Positions 38,984 to 50,794 of a DNA stretch of 64,000 nt are shown here, piece after piece. Source of the DNA: Acanthaster planci. Lineage: Eukaryota; Echinodermata; Asteroidea; Valvatida; Acanthasteridae. The stretch covers positions 1,006,719 to 1,070,718 of the forward strand of contig NW_019091448.1 in assembly GCF_001949145.1 (NCBI RefSeq), given 5' to 3'. How positions within the stretch are numbered: position 1 is the first letter of the stretch; each line of letters starts with the position of its first letter. Both the position numbers and the translations under genes were made by a program. The notes below the pieces were generated by a model that was not told where the DNA came from, did no database searches, and worked only from the letters and a program-made list of their open reading frames with translations.

Positions 38984-39117
38984 ATGGTCAGAGCAAGGTC
39001 AAGTGTTCAAAAATTGTTCCCATTTTTATAATGTATGTTTTCTCTCCCCCGTGTTCTTATTTTTTAATGTGAGGCAGCAATATCAGCCCAAATGGTTAAG
39101 CTGGTGACCAAAATTCA

Positions 39118-39170
39118 GGAGGTGGGCCACCTCCCTATTGAACAACCTAAGCAGGGGAACCATGCAATCA
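39118..39170. repeat. Fragment of the hAT-like element seen at 56975-57342
   Basis: Shares ggtgggccacctc followed by ttgaa and aggggaa with the right end of that element. Confidence 0.4.
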
Positions 39171-39230
39171 ACTGTTACCAGTACTGAGCATCTTTTCTCT
39201 TGCTCTCTTCATTGGAAGTTGAAATCCCGT

Positions 39231-39689
39231 TTGTGACCCGCTCTGCATAAAAGGGTAATAAGTCGTGCAGTGCAAATCAAGTAATGGCCTGCTCTATTTG
39301 GAGAGGGCAAAATTTCTTAAAAACGTGATCATGTGGTTTTTTCCTGAAATAGCTTCTATAATATTTCTGTTTTCAGAGAATTTGTGACTACAAACATGCA
39401 TACTGATGAATAAAGATAAAAGTTGATCATTCAGTAGGAAATGCTACATAGCATTGTGTTTCCAAGCGCTACACTTTATGAACTTTATGAGCTTTTACCT
39501 TGAATAATACTTTTATTGAATCCAAAAATGTGGGTACACAAATGTCTATATATCTCTGGAACGCAGCGCACTACAGGGGTCATTCATATATCAAATTGTA
39601 GCTTTTGATGTGCACAATCCAGCTACATCAAAAATGCATAACCTGAATCCGGTGACTTATTACTCATTTTCCTAGAGCCGGTCACATTT
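39231..39689. mobile_element. GTGACCC-type inverted-repeat element, copy C
   Basis: Left ttgtgacccgctctgcat with ggtaataagtcg; right, in complement, aaatgtgaccggctctagg with gagtaataagtcacc. Length 459 bp. Same intron as copy B. Confidence 0.65.
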
Positions 39690-39804
39690 ATGGGAGGTGG
39701 TCAACGAGCACAACGATGCGTCTACATCTGATTTGCATCAGATAGGTACACAGGCATGCTCTAGGGGAGTTTGTCAAACTGACGACAGCCTTAGCAGGTC
39801 TTAC

Positions 39805-39962
39805 CCTCCGCTGTAAGTCCTGAATTATCAGCTGTTGGTCCCGTACTATTTTCAGTAGCTCGTCATTGACGGAGCCGCCAGTGAAAGAGCTAGGAGTTGT
39901 AACTGGAGGATCGGTGACTTTGACAGTCGGCAGGATTTGCTTGTCTGATGAGCCGGAGGATG
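39805..39962 (-). CDS. Stalk/collagen gene exon 3: extracellular linker and start of coiled coil
   Basis: The acceptor is gtcag|CATCC and the donor AGG|GTAAGA; the exon starts with 2 nt of a split codon and ends in phase 0. After 31 residues of Ser/Thr/Pro-rich linker (SSGSSDKQILPTVK and on) come three heptads, NDELLKI, VRDQQLI and IQDLQRR, with a/d residues N/L, V/Q and I/L. The coiled-coil register set here continues unbroken in all later stalk exons. An in-frame ATG lies just upstream (39969) but belongs to the intron, because the acceptor AG follows it. Confidence 0.9.
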
Positions 39963-40148
39963 CTGACATTTTCGAACATGGAATAAAGATTCAGAAACTT
40001 GTAGCACTTGCCCTTAACTCTCGGGGAATTTTGTCCCTCTTCAAATCCCCAGCATCTCCCAAATCTAAATCTGACAAAGTCTTTATACAAGTATTGGATA
40101 TCAAACCAAACGAAACTGGTTGTCAAAGCTGTGCCGGAATTGGATCCA

Positions 40149-40487
40149 TTAACCCTAACCCTGCTGATGCACCAGAGGTAAAAAGTTGTTGCAAGTTGGT
40201 ACATTTAGCGGGCAACGCAAGTCTTCTGGTGGTGTGCATTCTGGTGCATTTAGCAGGCTTGGTGTTTACGCCCTAGCAACTAGTGCACCAGAATGCACTG
40301 GTGCAATCCGGTGCATTCAGCAGGGTAGATAGAGGTTCCGAGAGTGACATAAATTAGTTCACTACACAATGCACCAATATGCACCAGCGCATACTGGTGC
40401 ATTTAGCAGGGTACCCATTTGGGGTTTGGTGCATTCCGGTGCATTTAGCAGGGTCCTTGGCAAATACCCCTTGGGAGTTAGGGTTAA
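40149..40487. mobile_element. TTAA-flanked CCCTAAC-ended MITE, copy 1
   Basis: Starts TTAACCCTAACCCTG and ends GTTAGGGTTAA, so TTAA is the probable target duplication, as for piggyBac-type transposons. The interior is made of repeated and inverted tggtgcatttagcagggt units (about 40200-40460). No ORF of note. Lies in intron 2 of the stalk/collagen gene. Confidence 0.65.
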
Positions 40488-40976
40488 TATACTTCAGGTC
40501 AAATTTGGGAGGCTTACTTATTAAGTAAGAAATGTAAATATACAGGATTTTATTGCAACTACCAGCAGGTACCAGCTTCCCACACAGTGAAAACACCTAA
40601 CAAATGAAAATAGACAGTACTCTCTAACCCTACCATGTTTGGTTGGCATCAGGCATCAAGGTATTTAAGGTTAGTAGGTCACCAAAAATTGACTTGAAGA
40701 AAATAAATACCTCAGAATAAACAAGACAAAACGACTCTCTCTTTAAAGAGGGACTATGCCCCTCCCTGAATATTTGTTTGGTTTTTTTGTTACTATTTTC
40801 TGCTGGAAAAAAGCAATCAATGTTTGTCCAGAAGAATGTGCAGAACAGATCTCTACACTAAGACTACACCTGCAAACTCAGAGTCAAAGCTTTCACTGGA
40901 TCACAAAATGTCATTCTCTCTTAAAAAAAACAAAAAACAAATGAAAAAGAAACGTACGTATGCTACGTTACAATAC

Positions 40977-41197
40977 CTGGTGTCTCTATTTTGCCCAGCA
41001 TGAGCAAGACGAGAGCAACGATGACGACAGCAACCAACACAAAGATGACGACGATGGTCAAGGGATGGCGCAGGCAGCGGCCCAGGCAAGGGCCCTTGGA
41101 GGGGGGCCTGCTGCTGCTCTTCGGGTAGCCATCCCTGCTGGTGGTGACCTTCTCTGTGGGGCCCTCGTAGCGGTCGTAGATGGGGTTGACTTTCTTC
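40977..41197 (-). CDS. Stalk/collagen gene exon 2: juxtamembrane region and transmembrane helix
   Basis: The acceptor is ctctacag and the donor CCAG|GTATTG. One nt completes the Arg codon split from the previous exon, and one nt starts the Ala codon finished by the next. The exon encodes KKVNPIYDRYEG, a Ser/Pro/Lys linker, then CLGRCLRHP followed by about 22 hydrophobic residues (LTIVVIFVLVAVV through LLML) and GKIETP. Arg/His/Lys before the helix and acidic residues after it give an N-in, C-out orientation. The two cysteines just before the membrane are possible palmitoylation sites (inference). The preceding intron is 16392 nt and the following one 1014 nt. Confidence 0.92.
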
Positions 41198-43986
41198 CTG
41201 TAGAGGGGAGGAGGACACCAAAAACTTGACAGAGTGATTAAAAGGATAGGCAAAAACTACATGCACATGAGTTATTAACAGACAAAGGGGTTTTTAATGG
41301 GTAAGTGGGGCCCCTTAACCAAGTCACATTTCTCTTCTGCATGACATGAATTTAGGGGGTGCGGCTTTCAAGGTACGTATACATGTTCAAGGTACATGTA
41401 CATGAACACTTGCACATGCATCTCTACTGACCAAGCACCAGTACCAGCAATTTTCAATTGGCTATTCATGAAAAGTGATTCAAAGTACAAAGGAATATGT
41501 ACATGTATGTAAGTGTATACGCATGTACCGTGAATATTTGGCAAATGTTTAATCTAATCAATAGAATCAGTCCCATTCCTTGGACTTTGTCGGACTGCAG
41601 GTTAAATACAAGTGTCCTCATACGGTGTACGTATATTCATGTACATGAAGGCAGAATGGAACTTCTCCACACTAAAGTAATACGGAATCAAATCGGAATA
41701 TAGACTCTTTTGAGGAATCCACTCCTAACAGTGGTCCATTCCACTTGTCCTGCAAGTACCGGCACATACACAGCTTAAAACTCGATTTTATATTCCAGAC
41801 ATTATGTGCATTTCCTTTACACTGTCTTGGTTTCTGACAAACTACTTTTCCTTTACATTTCCTTTAATAGTTTATTCATATGCGGGTAAGCCAACTTACA
41901 TGTATTTGCCCCCTTTGTGATTGGCATCATTAGAATTAATTAAGGTGCCAGATTGTCAATTTCCTGATATTGTAAGACGTTGCTGGCGAAGCATTTTATT
42001 AATAACAAGTGAGTGCCGCTTCCCCAATTTCAGTGGTTATTTTTATTCAATGAAACATCCACGAAACTGACGGTTTTTGCCTGGTATAGGCAAAGCTTTA
42101 AATTTGCGAATTAAGTGCAACATTCATACGCGATTTATTCACCATTTGTGTTGAACTCCTCAGTATCTGACTTTTGAAAACGTGTGTTGGAAAGTGCATT
42201 CTGGGAAACGCGAAATGCAAATGCGTATCGTTCTCTTCCTTTCGCTTTCAACAGTAGATCATCCATTTTCTTGACAGTACAAGAAGCAGTTTACGTAAAT
42301 ACGTGTACATATGTAAGTTACTTACACACACGAGTGCTTTAAGTTTCATTTCCTTTAATTTGATATAGAGGGAAAAAAATGAGCTGGGATGGCATGTGAA
42401 AGAATAAAGGAAAAGTGACATTAAAGGACTAAAAAGGTGAAACCACAAGAGGGCATGATGTCTATACCACACATAAACAAATGTTCAGGTTTAGCATTGT
42501 TAAAATGCCTTGTGCATTGCAAACGCGTGTATATGTACATGTATACGCCCTCCATGAGCGGTGCAGACATTTTCCTGTTTATTTTCAGCTAGTCACTACA
42601 AACAATGTTTTTTAATATCCCGTGATCCAGGATGTGGTGTTGGCACCAAACTAAGTATGTGCACCGTGCTGCTGTTTTGCACAGTCATTTTCAAACCGGA
42701 TTTATTCACCATATCAGAACCCAGAAATGGCCTGCCTCGGAGGAAACAGTAAAGTGCTGGTCATGTCTATTGGTCTGCGTTCGTTTTTTTCACATTGTCA
42801 GTGGCAAATCCTCTTTAAACAAATCAAAGCGTAGAAGGTGGGTGATCTCAATCACTCCACCTCTGTGGGACATTGCACTTCATCTATTGCCAGCACATCA
42901 AAGTGTTTTTTTTTTCAGGAGAGAAAATCAGCTCATATGTATGATTTCCTTATTAACAGTCCCTCTTGCAGTGTTTCCAGATGGATTTTTGATGATGATT
43001 TCCTGGACTGTTCCTCTTCATTTTGCCACTGATAACCTTGACCCCAAATGCCTCTGAAACTGTTTTTCAGAGAGGGTAAAACATTGTGTGGACGTGTGCG
43101 AGTCCACACTACGCCATCGCACTGTACATTAGGTGGACTTCTTTTGTGCAGAGGTCCACACGCCTACACACCATTTCCTGAAATTTGATGGATATTTCCC
43201 AAAATTTTCAAGAATGCTTCCTGCATACTATTTTCCCTATTTGCTATTATAAAACGATGGATAAAAACAGGGACCCACCTTACAACATGCATCAGTACTG
43301 GTACGTACATGTACAGTATACGAATGCATGCATACCATGTGTACTTATGTAAGGATGTGGCTAGGCTATATGGGTCAGTCAGTCGGTCTGACGTGAATTT
43401 AAAACAATTTCTTCAATTCCTGAACTTTCTCAAATTACTCTTTCCCGAAAAGTTGCTGAACAACACCCTAAATTTCTGGAAATTTCGGGGAAGACGAGGA
43501 AACACCGCCCTCGTGCTAAACACATATAGACTAATTCCCCGAAGCTGGCTGTGTTTCCAAGATTTTGCCCCTTTGCCAATAATGCTGCCATCCCGGTAAC
43601 CACCCTGACTGTCACAATCTCCATAAGTGACTTGTGTCATTTTCAGTGAGCTTTTGATCTGCACACCTCAAAAGATGCGGACGGATCCAGATTTAAACTA
43701 AGTAGAACCCAAGGAGTTTAGGTTCCTACCAGCAGTTCCACAATGTGTGCACATGTATGTACAGTATTTACAGGGAACAGATAACATACATGTACGAAGT
43801 CCTTTCAAACTAATAAGGCACAGAGGAGAATCCAAATCTGCTCGAACTGCGGACACAAAATATGGGTGACTATTATGCCCCAAAGGCTACCGGTACATAT
43901 GTGATATATCTACATATCAGCTGGTGAAGAACAAGAATGATCATACATGTCGATGTCCCTGTAAAATGTCATTCACAATCACAGGT

Positions 43987-44144
43987 GATTCACAATAGTG
44001 AGCCCCCAAGAGTCTGCCACGCCTTGGCCAATCACAACGCGCAAAATTTGTCGACCCTTTCCGAGCGCGCATTGGGTCGACAGATTTCGCGCATTGTGAT
44101 TGGCCAACGCGTTGCAAACTCTTGGTGGCGCACCTTTGTGAATC
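43987..44144. repeat. Foldback element (71-bp arms, 16-bp loop)
   Basis: Left arm 43987-44057 and right arm 44074-44144 are reverse complements at 61 of 71 positions, counted by eye. Each arm carries TTGGCCAATCACAA and GTCGACCC. The overlapping ORFs on both strands are a by-product of the symmetry. Confidence 0.9.
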
Positions 44145-44611
44145 GCCCGTATTGTACAATGAATGCCAAGTGGTACGGCTGGGGTCGTTACCGGGCCAAT
44201 AATACAGGGCAATGGAAGTTTTCACATAGAGTCACTCCTGTTTTTGTTTTTTGCTATTCTGGTGAATGACACAAGCTACTGAGTACCTGTAGAAGGGAAC
44301 TGGTATGGGATATCACAGTGATCTCTCAGGGGATTTCTCTTACACGTACATATCAGTAATTTAACGGGGAGGATATATTTGTGTACATGTAAATCTTCCA
44401 TGTGCAAAAGATCTTCGACACATTGTAGTTTTACACCAAAATAAACCTCGAGGTGTAAATGAAAACACCCCTACCAGTACCACTGTGTACACACAGACAA
44501 AACTTGTGTACAAGCATGTGCACTTACATGTAAACCATCATTCCTAGAAATGTCTTGAAACCACATCCTCACACATGAGGACAAAAACACATGTAGCTGC
44601 AGGGTACTGAA

Positions 44612-44665
44612 CTCTGACCCACAATTGGACAATTCCAGCTCTGACCCACAATTGGACAATTCCAG
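44612..44665. repeat. 27-bp tandem duplication
   Basis: Two exact copies of a unit that begins ctctgacccacaattgg. Confidence 0.9.
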
Positions 44666-47600
44666 CAGAACACAGCAGCATCAAACGAGTGCTGCCCAGC
44701 GGCAGTCAGAATTGTAGCGCATTGTAGTGATGTTAAGAAGCAAATAAAGACTCACGAAGACGCCGTACATTCCTATGGAGTACAGAGAGTGACCGAAAGC
44801 ACACAAATGAACCGATATCACCAGCACTGAAAGTATCGACCAAATGCTTTACAGCCATATAAATATACGCAGTGTACACGTACAAAGCAGTACCATATGT
44901 ATGCAAGTTTAAGTAGATTTAGAAGGAGGTTACATTAGTTCCCACAGGATCATACCGGTACATCTGAGGCGTGTTCAACTGCTTTACCAAATTCCAATTT
45001 ATGATTGTGATGCAGACCTTCTCAGAGAAACAAACTCGTGCATCATAACATCATCTTCTTGAAACGACCTCTAAGTATTCAAGAAAAACAACTTTGCACA
45101 TTTGGAAGTTCTGCTTGTCTATAACAAATGCACAATATGAACCAACAGGTGGCATGGTCTACATAATGTACATGTGTATTCAGAGTTCTTCAGAAAACAG
45201 ATCCCATACAACAAACTGGTATACAGGTACATGTACATTATGTAGTGTATGCAGTCTACATGAAAACTGAAATGTGCCAATAACACCTCCTTTACATTGA
45301 AAAAAAAATCTGTCCTCTGTCTCTCTGAAAAAACCCACAAACAAAACCCCTAAAAGAAAAAAAAGAGATCAAAAAGCAATAAATCATTTGGGATTAAGCT
45401 TTCAAAACTACATCTTTCCTGGTAGTCCACTGGTGCTCCACCTTAACGTACCTTGGCTTGGGCATCTCCTTCAACTTCAGTTGAAGTTTGTCGGGGAAGA
45501 GGAAAGTGGTAGCATAAGCTGGCTCCTCCATGTTGGTGACCAACTTAGCTCAAGAATGCAGACGTTGCTGGAAAGTGAAGGGTTTTGTCTTCGTTTGGGC
45601 AATCACTCCCACCCAGTGGAACTCGATGCACTGAACACTAACACAATATGCCAATCACAGTGCATACATGTTTGTCAAAATGTGCACCAGTACCCGGCAC
45701 AGCAGTTGTCCACACTTGTAAGTGTACCAGCCTAGCCCACCTTTTTCCTTTCTCCAACTCTGAAACACTCCTCCAAACAAGTACGAATCCACAAGGAAAA
45801 TTTCCTTCTCCAGACTAAATTTGACACTCCACACATGAAGTAAAACCTGATCAAGCTTGACCTGATACGTACGCGTGAACGTCAGTTAAACGAATTCTAC
45901 GTCACACTAGATCCTGTTAAAAGCTGCTCCCCATCCGCCGTCTTCTGAAACTAAGCAAATGATGACCAATTCAGCTGTTCCTCCACTGACTGCATACTGC
46001 CAGCTTACCCAAGTGTAGATAATCGCCCTTCGGGGCAAGGTCTTTGCCAATCTACATCCCAGGGGGATTAATATTAAAAAAAAAAGTTGGCGGCTAGCCC
46101 AAAGTTCTATGCCCAAACAAACACCAATCAAGTGGGTAATGGGAAAGGTGTGTGCGCTGAAATTTGGTGAGGAGGGAGGTGTAGATAGAGGTATAACTTT
46201 AAAGGTGGCCCTGTCAAATGACAGGCCTGTGGGAGGTCCTGCTTTCAGATTGGTTCACGACCAGGTTCTTTTGGGGGTTATCAGACCATGATCAGAGCAA
46301 GACTGAAAGACTTAGCTTGTACAAATGTGTTCTGTAAATGAGGGGACATGTACACATACATGTACTGAACATGTATGGCACCAGTACATGTATACATGTA
46401 CATACGCATTTCTGATTTGGTATGCATAATGCTGGAACCTAGGAACCCATCTCCACACCCAAGTTATTCACATGCCTAAAATTTACAGTTAGGGAATGTG
46501 TCTGCTTTGGAGGGCCAGGAAGACACAGGTATTGTAACTTGGGGGAAAATCTTACGGAGTTCAAACATTCACTAGATGAACATGTGGTATACATATTAAC
46601 AGGGGGGGGCCTGGTTGTTCACAACCATACAAGCGCACCTAACGCCCACCCATTCATGAAAACTCGTAAAGGAGACAACCTTTTAACTTTTATCCGAAGA
46701 TGGAAACGACACACATTGTACATTCATGTGTTACGTGTACAGAGACTGCTTCGGATGGCATAATCACAGGTCTCCTGCCAGTCTGTTCCCTGGCTCTCAT
46801 CACTGAATATTTATGTCTGTCCAATGAAGTTGAATGGTGAAAATACTGGTGAAGCAAATTTTAAACAAACTACTAAGTACTATGAGGAACCAAACATTTC
46901 CTTCTTGTCATTAAAAGAAATTCTGTCTTCTTAAATGAGCAACCAAACTTTCTTTGGAAAGAAAGTCTAATTTTCATGTACTTGAGGAATTTTGTCTTCG
47001 TTGATGAACACATGTTTACCCGAGAGGTGATTACCAAAGGCCTTCCTGTCTTTTGCTGAGAATGTTGACATAAGAAATTAAAAGTTCAGATTTCAGTTTT
47101 GTTCAACCCTGATGGTGAGTTGACAAAAGCTGATAAAAATTGGCCAGCAAAATAATGGACAGGAGCACAGCTTGATCAAGTGTTGTCCTCGGGAAACCAA
47201 TTTCAAACAATGTAATCTTAGGTGTTTCCTTTGCTGTTAAAAAAAAAATATTTTAGATCTGAACAGGAGACTTCAATGCCCTAGTCTTATCACTAGCAAA
47301 CATGCTTCCCTTCCTCTGTGTTTGTTATCTTCAGTCAATGAGGGGACAGGGCCAAGACCACAAAACATATGCACAGACCTCAAAATGCATGGATGATTTT
47401 ATTTGGAAAGATTTGCGGTTAAATTAAAAGCTGGATGACCTGGTACCCAGAAAAACCCTTTTCACACGGATTTTGGTGAGAAAAATTAACTGCAGCTTTT
47501 GGGAGGATGAGGGTTAGGGTGCTTACGTGTAAATATTGGCAGCCTGGCTTTGGAGTTTACTGGGGCTCTGGGGCATTGAGATGCAAATGTGGCTAGCACC

Positions 47601-49664
47601 AAGGTTGGGGTGTGTGAGAGCATGAAAGGCATGGGCATTACATGTTGGAAAGGCTCTTGCTGCTAACAAGGATAATAAAATCTTGGTTATTTGGGGTCAC
47701 TCCTTTGTTTGAGGGGGGAAGTTGATGAAACAATGTAGGAGGCTACGGTTGGATGGGCTCCTTCCAGTACCCTGGGCACATCCTCTCGTTTGCATCCTGT
47801 GCATGTACACTGTATGTGTGCGGTACATGTCCAAACAGTACACACTCATAGTTTTTAATGCACTGCGACTGTGTACATAAAAGTATTCAAAACAATAACG
47901 TTATTTTGTCAGGACCTCCAACTTTCTCAAATCATGCAAAATTCTGTACACATACATGTACATGTCTACGTGTACTCGTACATCTAGGCCACTGTAATGT
48001 AACCAACAAGAAAGCTGCAGATTTGAATTTAACATTAAAATGGTTAATTTGCAGTAAGATAACTGTTTTTTTTTCTTTTACCAATATCAGCCTCTTTAGG
48101 AGGAAGGGGGTTTGCCGGGATCTTCCTGGTGAGACCGTATCAGTATCAAAAGCTGTACATGTAGGCCTGGCCTGGTGGCCTACATGTATGTAATGTATAT
48201 ATTCATCCATGGCCCGGGCCTTGTACTCTGCACGTCTCAGGCTTCAGAAATTTACAAGAAGATTCGCGATAATACCACCGGGCCTAAAACTAATGCTGCT
48301 GGTATTTGTCTTCTATTCTGAGAGTCCCATGGGCACTACACCTTACAAGGTCCAAAAATATTGAAAGGTCAAACACAAAAACAAAGTTTCATTGCCAATC
48401 AAGTTTGAATGGCCTTGAACCATGGTCCCAGACCTAGCCCACTGTAGATTTTGTATTTCAACAAAACTAATCACTGACCCTCCTCCTCACCGGACCACAC
48501 CAGTGGTAATCTAAAAATCCGCTATCGGTGAGAGGACGATGCCCCATGATTGTCCCCTAGCGGGTCAGACCCCCAGGTGTCCATCAAGTCAAGGGTAGCC
48601 ACATTGGTCAGTCTTACTAACCCCCCTCTGTCAACTTGCCGAAACAGGTGGAAATGGGTCAAAGGCAAATGGGACTATTGCTGTCAAATCCTATGGCCAG
48701 GGAAAAATAACAGTGTTGATTATAAAGTCCTTTAAGATTCCGCACCGAAGCAAAGATACTGAAGCACATGTTTCTTTGAGACAAACATGTTGGGCACAGA
48801 CAAGAGGGAAAGCAATAACTTAAGGAAGGGTCACTTGGCCTCTTTCTTCTCATGAACAAGATAAGTTTGTCAAAATTTTCCCGAGTCACTTCCATGTGCA
48901 GGCCTACACACTTTACTTTACCATTGGCACCTTTTCTCCTTCCCTACTCGTAGTACTAACCAACAGAAATTACAAGAAGTGGTAATTTGTTAGCCGTGGG
49001 GTGGTTAGTAAAACGCTGCATTTCAAGTGACGCAAATTTGAAAGGATGTACATGTAGGTGTACATGTGTGGGTGGAATTCCCTTTCACAGAATGTACATA
49101 TAGCCCAGCTTAAAACCCTGTAAGTGCATGAACACAAGTGCAACTTTGTGAAATTTCACTTCACAGTGAGAGAAACTGTTGCACCTCTAATTACACAAAG
49201 GTTTAACTCCAAAGTACTTTTATTGAGCATATGCACATATCAAAAAGAAAACAAAAGATGGAAAAAAATGCAAAACAACGTCAACCTTGGCAAGACCGAT
49301 GCAATGCCAATTCTAAAAACACCACCAACAAAAAATTGCGCAAACCATACATAGGCTCTTCCGCACACGTACTTATACAGCACACGTATCCCACCTTACT
49401 GGTCAGTACCTTACTACCGAACTTTTGTGTTGGCACAAGAACCTTGGCCTGAGTGGTATGTGTAAGGTACATGTAAGCTCTTCCTGGACTCAGGGTCAGG
49501 GTCTGACCGACATTGTAATTGGCAAAACTACTGTGAAATAACCCCTTACAAAATCACCAATCCTTCTCTTTTGTGCCGCATGATGTGCATTTTTGACAAT
49601 TGTACAAAGTGCTTGTACATCCACATACATGTAAAAGATCAGATTAATATATATCATACATATT

Positions 49665-49860
49665 CATGATGGATCGCCGAACTCTCATTGGTGCATTCAC
49701 GGTCACGCACCAGCCGCTATTTTGCTGTTTGGCAAGCGCACATGCAAGGAGTAAATATGTATGTGTTTTTACAGGTGTATTATGCACTTGTGGTAGTGCC
49801 AGCCTAGTGATGGTATGTGGCTCATAAGAAAAGATGGCGGCACACGTTTTTACTTTCAGA
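49665..49860 (+). promoter_or_regulatory. Possible cryptic or alternative promoter within the long intron
   Basis: Non-repetitive patch with an inverted CCAAT (CATTGG near 49688) and AAGATGGCGGC near 49832, which matches the YY1-type element often found at metazoan transcription starts. No coding exon follows: the ATG in it opens only 12 codons. Confidence 0.25.
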
Positions 49861-50040
49861 GGTTATTAACTAAAATATGTACGAGGTATAGAATATAATA
49901 ACATGGTTCATTTTGGTCGGACAATTGATGCTAGCTCCCCGGGGTAGTGGGAGTTGACAAACTACATGTAGTTGCCGAGGCAAACAAACCATGTTACATT
50001 TGTACGTCAAGGTGGTTGCAGGTGGTTTCCAGGAAGCATG

Positions 50041-50430
50041 ATTTATTTATTCATTCTTATTTATCCCAGGTGTTCCATTCAGTGAGAAAAAAAAACATCT
50101 CGCTGATCTCCCACGGATCCCTGTTTACACAGAACAGACAAGCACCAATTCAACTATTCAAAACACAATGGAAGAATGTAAAAACCACATTACAGAATGA
50201 TACAAAACATCACTAGAATAAATATCAAGTAATCTGTTTGAATTCTTAACAAAATGATCAAGAGTGGGTGGAAGCAGATTTCAAATGTTGTGATAAACTG
50301 TTCCAAGCCGGGTACCCCTCATATAAAAGCAAAGATTTTTTTCCGAGGCTGTGGAGGAACCTTACTGTTCCTGGTTCTATGACAATGTCCTTCATCGAAT
50401 AGAACAGAGAGTCTCCAATATAACTTGGAA
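50041..50430 (-). mobile_element. 5'-truncated non-LTR retrotransposon tail
   Basis: On the minus strand a frame reads FLHSLGKKSLLLYEGYPAWN then SLSQHLKSASTHS and stops. The WNSL...LK block (W codon near 50305-50303) is typical of the end of non-LTR reverse-transcriptase ORFs. The 3' part continues with cagggatccgtgggagatc and ggaacacctgggataaataa and ends in a (taaa)n-like tail at 50041-50066. It fits a CR1/L2/jockey-type element. Confidence 0.65.
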
Positions 50431-50433
50431 CAT

Positions 50434-50794
50434 ATTCAATACTTGAAAACCATGGTATTATTATGGATGGTGGTCACAGTAAAACGATGAACATCCACAA
50501 TGAGCTGCCGCCTTCCATGTACGTGTAAATCACATTTACTTTGTACAAGCTGTTTGCTATTGTGAGCCAGTCTTGATGGGTGCAAGAGAAGAGATGGTTT
50601 CTGTGCATTCAAGCAAGTACCGGCGCACAAACCAGTCTTTAGTCTCATACTGCTAAATTTTACAATGTAACACCTACATGTGCATGATCTAGCATGTTTA
50701 AGAGTGGGAATGGCACATGGCAGTGGCATTTGCTCCAGGAAAAAATTCTTTGACCATCATCCATTATAATACTATGGTTTTCAAGTACTGAACG
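50434..50794. repeat. Inverted repeat pair, about 43-bp arms
   Basis: Arms 50434-50476 (caatacttgaaaaccatggt...) and 50752-50794 (...actatggttttcaagtactg) are near-perfect reverse complements about 275 bp apart. Confidence 0.8.

Noticed and set aside
43937-44269. Plus and minus ORFs of 77-110 codons
   Set aside because: Artefacts of the foldback arms.
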